Of a DNA stretch of 9,410 nucleotides, positions 5,954-9,410 are shown piece by piece. The stretch is from Comamonadaceae bacterium UBA2334 (GTDB taxonomy: Bacteria; Pseudomonadota; Gammaproteobacteria; Burkholderiales; Burkholderiaceae_C): the NCBI GenBank assembly GCA_002344885.1, contig DDUQ01000076.1, positions 1-9,410 on the forward strand, read 5' to 3'. Both the position numbers and the translations under genes were made by a program. Positions within the stretch are counted from its first letter, which is position 1. Every line of letters begins with the position of its first letter. The notes under the pieces are model-generated. The model worked only from the letters and a program-made list of their open reading frames with translations. It had not been told where the DNA came from and ran no database searches.

Positions 5954-7258
5954 TCAGCGGCTGTCGGCCAGTGGCCGCAGCGCCACAGGCAACCAACCCG
6001 CCAGCCGGGCATGGATGCGCACCTCGTTGCGCTGCCACCAGACGCCCAAGGCCACCACCGACAAGCCCAGCAGCGTCAGCACAAACGTGAACGCCAGAGA
6101 GTCCTGGAACACCTTGCCCGCCAGATACGACAGGTAAATGGCCACGCCCATGCCGCCCAGCACCGTGAACACCCGCCGATTGATGGCTGCACCCCAGAAC
6201 ACGAGCACCACGTTGATGAGGCAATACATGGCCTTGTTCAGCTCGGACTCGCTGTCCCGCAGGCTCAGGCCCGCCCAGAACATGACCGCCCCGAACAGGT
6301 AGAGCCAGAACGCGAAGTCCTGCCGGTCTTGGGGTTCGGTGGCCAGGCGGCAACGCAAATCGACCCACACCGCCAGCGCACACACGAACAGACCCGACAC
6401 CAGCGAAAAATCGCGGGTGAACTGCCAGTCAAACCCATTGGGCTGCATGAGCATGTGGCACAGGTCCAGGCTGAGGTACCACAGCGTCACCGCCACCGGC
6501 ATGACCATGAACGGGTAGCGGAACTGGCGCAGCATGACCACCGCCGCCGCCAGGGTGGCCAGCTCCAGCGTCAGCCAACGCCAGTTGATCTGCTGGTGGT
6601 AATGCACAAATTCATTGCTGCCGCCTTCCGGCCACAGGCCCAGGCCTTTTTGCACACTCCACACCACCAGGGGCACCAGGCAAATGGCCAGCGTGGCCAG
6701 GTTGCCGGCAGGCACCGGCAAACCACGCGACCCAAAGCGCCGCGCCACGCGCCACGCACCGTAAAAGTAGGCCGTGCCCAGTAGCGCACTGCCCCATGGC
6801 CCCAACAGCGCCCAGCCATAGGTCATGAACAGGCTCATGGCCCCAATGGCCAACATGCCTCCAAAGTAATACAGCACATGCGCAAACGAGAAGCGCGCAG
6901 CCTCGGTCACCGCGCCCGATTGGCCCTGTATTGGGTCCTGTATTGGGCCCCGTTGCTGGCCCCGCAGTTGGCCAGGTACCTGGCCCTTTGCCTCAACCGC
7001 CCGTGTGCGAGACGCCTGCCCGTCCACCCGCAGCGGGCTGCCCGGTGCCGCCCAGTCAGCCCACAGGGCGTGCGCCTGGTTGGGTGCCAGCACACCGCGC
7101 TGCACAGCGGCCTGCATGTCGCCCCAGCCCAGTTGCACCGTGGCTTGCGTGTCGGGTGATGGCGGGTTGGCAGACGCAGGCGGCTGCGACGCTTGGGCCG
7201 CCCTGCTGCTGTGGGCCAAATGGCCGGGTGTGGTTGTGGGGGTTGGCGTGGCGGTCAT
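5954..7258 (-). CDS. DUF2157-like polytopic membrane protein
   Basis: Read from the ATG at 7258, the protein has 434 residues. A longer in-frame start at 7378 would run into glnS and is rejected. AAGG lies about 12 bases before the chosen ATG. Residues 1-40 are Thr/Pro/Ala-rich and probably disordered. Residues 46-69 (GDMQAAVQRGVLAPNQAHAL) match the short helical module at the start of DUF2157 proteins. A low-complexity linker (~72-118) includes six tetrapeptide repeats (92-115). From residue 124 onward there are roughly ten hydrophobic helices, for example 126-147, 189-203, 230-243, 249-264, 284-299, 316-332, 345-359, 365-380 and 388-407. The C-terminus WWQRNEVRIHARLAGWLP is basic, as expected for a cytoplasmic tail. 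The function of the family is unknown; no catalytic motif is visible. It is transcribed divergently from glnS, with a 75-bp gap. Confidence 0.78.
   Translation of the reverse strand: MTATPTPTTTPGHLAHSSRAAQASQPPASANPPSPDTQATVQLGWGDMQAAVQRGVLAPNQAHALWADWAAPGSPLRVDGQASRTRAVEAKGQVPGQLRGQQRGPIQDPIQGQSGAVTEAARFSFAHVLYYFGGMLAIGAMSLFMTYGWALLGPWGSALLGTAYFYGAWRVARRFGSRGLPVPAGNLATLAICLVPLVVWSVQKGLGLWPEGGSNEFVHYHQQINWRWLTLELATLAAAVVMLRQFRYPFMVMPVAVTLWYLSLDLCHMLMQPNGFDWQFTRDFSLVSGLFVCALAVWVDLRCRLATEPQDRQDFAFWLYLFGAVMFWAGLSLRDSESELNKAMYCLINVVLVFWGAAINRRVFTVLGGMGVAIYLSYLAGKVFQDSLAFTFVLTLLGLSVVALGVWWQRNEVRIHARLAGWLPVALRPLADSR
6914..6985 (-). repeat. 12-bp coding minisatellite, six units of a GQxx-type tetrapeptide
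   Basis: On the coding strand six consecutive 12-base units read GQVP, GQLR, GQQR, GPIQ, DPIQ and GQSG. The fourth and fifth DNA units share 11 of 12 bases (plus-strand copies CCTGTATTGGG at 6925-6935 and 6937-6947), which points to recent duplication, while the outer units have diverged. The repeat sits in the linker between the N-terminal module and the membrane domain. A 12-base unit changes length without breaking the frame. Confidence 0.8.
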
Positions 7259-7333
7259 GGACGGATGGCCTTCACAAACAGGGGATGGGCGCACGAAGGG
7301 TAACCCAAGGGTCGGCACCCTAAAATCCGGAGC
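7259..7333. other. Divergent intergenic region between DUF2157-like gene and glnS
   Basis: The 75 bases must contain the start signals of both divergent genes unless one is served from inside the other. Visible items are GGGTAACCC (7298-7306), a 5-bp stem AGGGT/ACCCT (7308-7312 and 7317-7321) and the TAAAAT box of glnS. The stem touches the box, so it could act as an operator, but it is short. Confidence 0.45.
7321..7326 (+). promoter_or_regulatory. Putative -10 box TAAAAT of glnS
   Basis: TAAAAT ends seven bases before the ATG at 7334, matching the -10 consensus at five of six positions. Transcription started from it would begin at or next to the A of the ATG, giving a leaderless mRNA. No good -35 hexamer is visible 16-18 bases upstream, so the promoter call is tentative. 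Confidence 0.5.
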
Positions 7334-9157
7334 ATGAACGCTCCCACTACTCCCGACACCGCAGACCACGACAAGCAACCCGCTGCAGTCAGCAACTTTT
7401 TACGCCAGATCATCGAGAAAGACCTGGCCCAAGGCACCTACGCCCAGCGCCGCTGGGCAGGCACCCCTGGCGACGCCGCGCACCACGCCGCCGGTCCGCT
7501 GGACCCCGCCAAAATCCGCACCCGTTTTCCGCCCGAGCCCAACGGCTACCTGCACGTGGGCCACGCCAAAAGCATCTGCCTGAACTTTGGGCTGGCACGC
7601 GACTACGGTGGCGTGTGCCACATGCGCTTTGACGACACCAACCCCGAAAAAGAAGACACCGAATACGTCAACAGCATTCTGGATGCTGTGCAGTGGCTGG
7701 GCTTTGGCTGGGAAGCCAACGGCCAGAACCATTTGTTCCAGGCCAGCGACTATTTCGACTTCATGTACCGCGCAGCGGAATACCTGATTGAAGCCGGCCA
7801 CGCCTACGTGGACGAGCAAACGCCAGAAGAGATGCGCGCCAACCGGGGCGACTTTGGCAAGCCAGGCGTGGACAGCCCCTTCCGCACCCGCACCCCGGCA
7901 GGGAATTTGGAACGTTTCAGGCAGATGGCGCAAGGCCAGCATGCTGATGGCGCTATGGTTTTGCGCGCAAAAATTGACATGGCCAGCCCCAACATCAACA
8001 TGCGGGACCCGGCCATTTACCGCATTCGCCGTGCCACGCACCACAACACGGGCGACAAATGGTGTATCTACCCCATGTACACCTTTGCGCACCCCATTGA
8101 GGACGCGCTGGAGCAAATCACCCACAGCATTTGCACGCTCGAATTTGAAGACCAACGCCCGTTTTACGACTGGCTGATGGACAGGCTCTGTGAAGGCGGC
8201 CTGCTGGCCGCACCCGCCCCCAAACAGTACGAATTTGCCCGCCTGAACCTGACCTATGTGATCACCAGCAAACGCAAGCTGGCCGCGTTGGTGAACGAAG
8301 GCAAAGTGAGCGGTTGGGACGACCCGCGCATGCCAACCATCGTCGGCCTGCGCCGCCGGGGCTACACGCCCGAAAGCATTCAACTGTTTGCCGAACGCAT
8401 CGGCGTGACCAAGGCCGACAGCTGGATCGACTACAGCACCTTGGAAGGCTGCCTGCGCGAAGACCTGGAGCTGAAAGCCCACCGCGGCATGGCCGTGCTG
8501 AACCCCGTGAAACTGGTGCTGACCAACTGGGACGAGGTGTTTGCCGTACAAGGCGGCTCAGCCTACCTGGACCCCTGCACCCTGCCCGCCCTGCCCCACC
8601 CCGTTGAAGGCGCTGAAAACCCTGTGCGCCATTTTTCAATGGGCAAAGAGGTGTGGATTGAGCGGGAAGACTTTGAAGAAGTGCCCCCCAAGGGCTACAA
8701 GCGCCTGTTCCCTGGCAACAAAGTGCGCCTGAAGGGCGGCCACGTGATTGAATGCACCGGCTGCACCAAAGATGCCAACGGAGTCATCACCGAAGTGCTG
8801 GCCACCGTGGTGCCCGACACCAAAAGCGGCACCCCCGGCGCGGACAGCGTGAAGGTAAAAGCTGCCATCACCTGGGTGGGCGTGGCCGATGGCGTCAGCG
8901 CCGAAGTGCGCATGTACGACCGCCTGTTTGTGGACGCCCAGCCCGACGCGGGCGGCAAAGACTTTTCAGAAAGCCTGAACCCCAACAGCCTGAAGGTGGT
9001 GACCGCGATTGTTGAGCCTTCACTGGCCAACGCCCAGCCCGACCAGAAGTTTCAGTTTGAGCGGCACGGGTACTTTGTGGCCGACCGGGTGGACCATGCG
9101 GCGGGCAAGCCGGTGTTCAACTTGGCGGTGGGGTTGAAGGATTCCTGGGGGAAGTGA
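7334..9157 (+). CDS. glnS: Glutaminyl-tRNA synthetase
   Basis: GlnRS is the cytoplasmic class I enzyme that joins glutamine to tRNA-Gln using ATP. Visible features are FPPEPNGYLHVGHAKS with the HIGH-type motif HVGH (74-77), RFDDTNPEKED (98-108), LRAKIDMASPNINMRDP (210-226), CIYPMYTFAHPIEDALE (244-260), GWDDPRMPTI (327-336) and the KMSKS-type loop ITSKRK (310-315). The C-terminal part (~385-607) is the anticodon-binding beta-barrel region, ending in KPVFNLAVGLKDSW. At 607 residues it is about 50 longer than the 554-residue E. coli enzyme. Part of the excess is an N-terminal insert (~38-62) between IIEKDLAQG and RTRFPPEPN. The loop reads ITSKRK where E. coli has VMSKRK. The start at 7334 is the only sensible ATG before the conserved NFLRQIIEKDL. 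GGAG sits just one base before it, too near for normal use. A small gene follows four bases after the stop. Confidence 0.97.
   Translation: MNAPTTPDTADHDKQPAAVSNFLRQIIEKDLAQGTYAQRRWAGTPGDAAHHAAGPLDPAKIRTRFPPEPNGYLHVGHAKSICLNFGLARDYGGVCHMRFDDTNPEKEDTEYVNSILDAVQWLGFGWEANGQNHLFQASDYFDFMYRAAEYLIEAGHAYVDEQTPEEMRANRGDFGKPGVDSPFRTRTPAGNLERFRQMAQGQHADGAMVLRAKIDMASPNINMRDPAIYRIRRATHHNTGDKWCIYPMYTFAHPIEDALEQITHSICTLEFEDQRPFYDWLMDRLCEGGLLAAPAPKQYEFARLNLTYVITSKRKLAALVNEGKVSGWDDPRMPTIVGLRRRGYTPESIQLFAERIGVTKADSWIDYSTLEGCLREDLELKAHRGMAVLNPVKLVLTNWDEVFAVQGGSAYLDPCTLPALPHPVEGAENPVRHFSMGKEVWIEREDFEEVPPKGYKRLFPGNKVRLKGGHVIECTGCTKDANGVITEVLATVVPDTKSGTPGADSVKVKAAITWVGVADGVSAEVRMYDRLFVDAQPDAGGKDFSESLNPNSLKVVTAIVEPSLANAQPDQKFQFERHGYFVADRVDHAAGKPVFNLAVGLKDSWGK
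9147..9153 (+). promoter_or_regulatory. Ribosome-binding site for the DUF4258-like gene inside the glnS end
   Basis: GGGGAAG lies in the last codons of glnS, eight bases before the ATG at 9162. It supports that start and suggests that translation of the small gene is coupled to glnS. Confidence 0.55.
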
Positions 9158-9161
9158 ACCC

Positions 9162-9404
9162 ATGTTCAGTTTGCGTTTCCAACTGCCTGTTGTGGTCACT
9201 GTGCATGCCCGACAGCGCATGGTGGAACGCGATCTGACAGATCCGCTTCTGCTGGACATCATTGACACCGGCGTGGACAAAGATGCGGGCGCTGGTCATC
9301 ATTGGCTGTACAAACATTTGGCCGACCGCGGCGACAACCTGCTGTGTGCAGCAGTCGTGTTGGAAACTGCGCTGGTGGTCAAAACCGGGCGGATTCAAAA
9401 GTGA
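9162..9404 (+). CDS. DUF4258-like small protein, possible toxin-type component
   Basis: This complete 80-residue protein starts four bases after glnS, with a purine-rich ribosome-binding site in the glnS tail. Residues 13-24 (TVHARQRMVERD) match the defining start of DUF4258 proteins, a His-Ala-x-x-Arg helix followed by an x-Arg turn. Next come a helix (LLLDIIDTG, 29-37) and three or so strands (WLYKHL 48-53, NLLCAAVVLE 59-68, ALVVKTGR 70-77). DUF4258 proteins are small alpha/beta folds often placed with toxin-antitoxin loci of RelE-like fold, frequently beside a DUF2283 or helix-turn-helix gene. That role is inference here, since no partner lies in the window: only six bases remain after the stop. 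Coupling to glnS suggests it shares its transcript. It could instead be a harmless domesticated remnant. Confidence 0.75.
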   Translation: MFSLRFQLPVVVTVHARQRMVERDLTDPLLLDIIDTGVDKDAGAGHHWLYKHLADRGDNLLCAAVVLETALVVKTGRIQK

Positions 9405-9410
9405 AGTGCA

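Noticed and set aside
5888..6784. A 298-codon plus-strand open frame opposite the DUF2157-like gene
   Set aside because: Gln/His/Arg-rich shadow of transmembrane codons, with no credible start signal.
7298..7306. GGGTAACCC here and the similar GGGTAAACCC at 5879-5888 as a shared operator upstream of two minus-strand genes
   Set aside because: The arms are only four bases, the spacer differs, and the distances to the two starts differ; chance is the simpler explanation.
7259..7378. A longer start (7378) for the DUF2157-like protein
   Set aside because: It would overlap the glnS start and add 40 residues without hydrophobic or domain character. The ATG at 7258 starts a typical disordered N-terminus.
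7400..8551. A 383-codon minus-strand open frame opposite glnS
   Set aside because: glnS is unmistakable on the plus strand; the antisense product is compositionally a shadow.

Overview
The window is GC-rich DNA from what looks like a betaproteobacterium of the Burkholderiales, most likely Comamonadaceae (Rhodoferax/Limnohabitans/Hydrogenophaga-like). The evidence is protein style only: a roughly 600-residue GlnRS with an N-terminal insert, comamonad-like envelope proteins, strong G/C preference at third codon positions, and a degenerate AT-rich patch resembling the small dispersed palindromic repeats I remember from these genomes. No database was consulted, so the taxonomic call is inference.

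Layout. Positions 1-3794 (all minus strand) hold a tightly packed five-gene operon. In transcription order it encodes a small exported alpha-helical/TPR-like protein (3794-3210), a LolD/MacB-type ABC ATPase (3213-2461), an FtsX/MacB-type permease (2464-1169), a LolA-like periplasmic protein (1148-354), and the first 117 codons of an exported protein, possibly an outer-membrane protein (351 to the left edge). Two junctions are ATGA start/stop overlaps and a third has only 2 bases between genes. The set is best read as an envelope transport module carrying a lipid, lipoprotein or other hydrophobic cargo towards the outer membrane. Its substrate is unknown.

Positions 3795-3973 form a leader/intergenic region with a perfect 10-bp stem-loop and other inverted repeats. 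Upstream lies a minus-strand gene for a His/Pro/Tyr-rich exported protein (4471-3974). Then come an acyltransferase-3 family membrane protein (5852-4641) and a DUF2157-like polytopic membrane protein (7258-5954), also on the minus strand. The latter carries an in-frame 12-bp minisatellite of six GQxx-like tetrapeptides.

Across a 75-bp divergent intergenic region, glnS (glutaminyl-tRNA synthetase, 7334-9157) is read on the plus strand. A TAAAAT box so close to its ATG suggests a leaderless mRNA. Four bases after glnS begins a small DUF4258-like gene (9162-9404), which may be a toxin-like member of a pair whose partner lies beyond the right edge.

No tRNA, rRNA, insertion sequence or CRISPR array was seen, and there is no gene-free stretch over 300 bases. 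The most interesting points are the 11-G homopolymer inside the truncated exported-protein gene, the AT-rich repeat-like patch translated inside the LolA-like gene, the coding minisatellite, and the whole five-gene export module.
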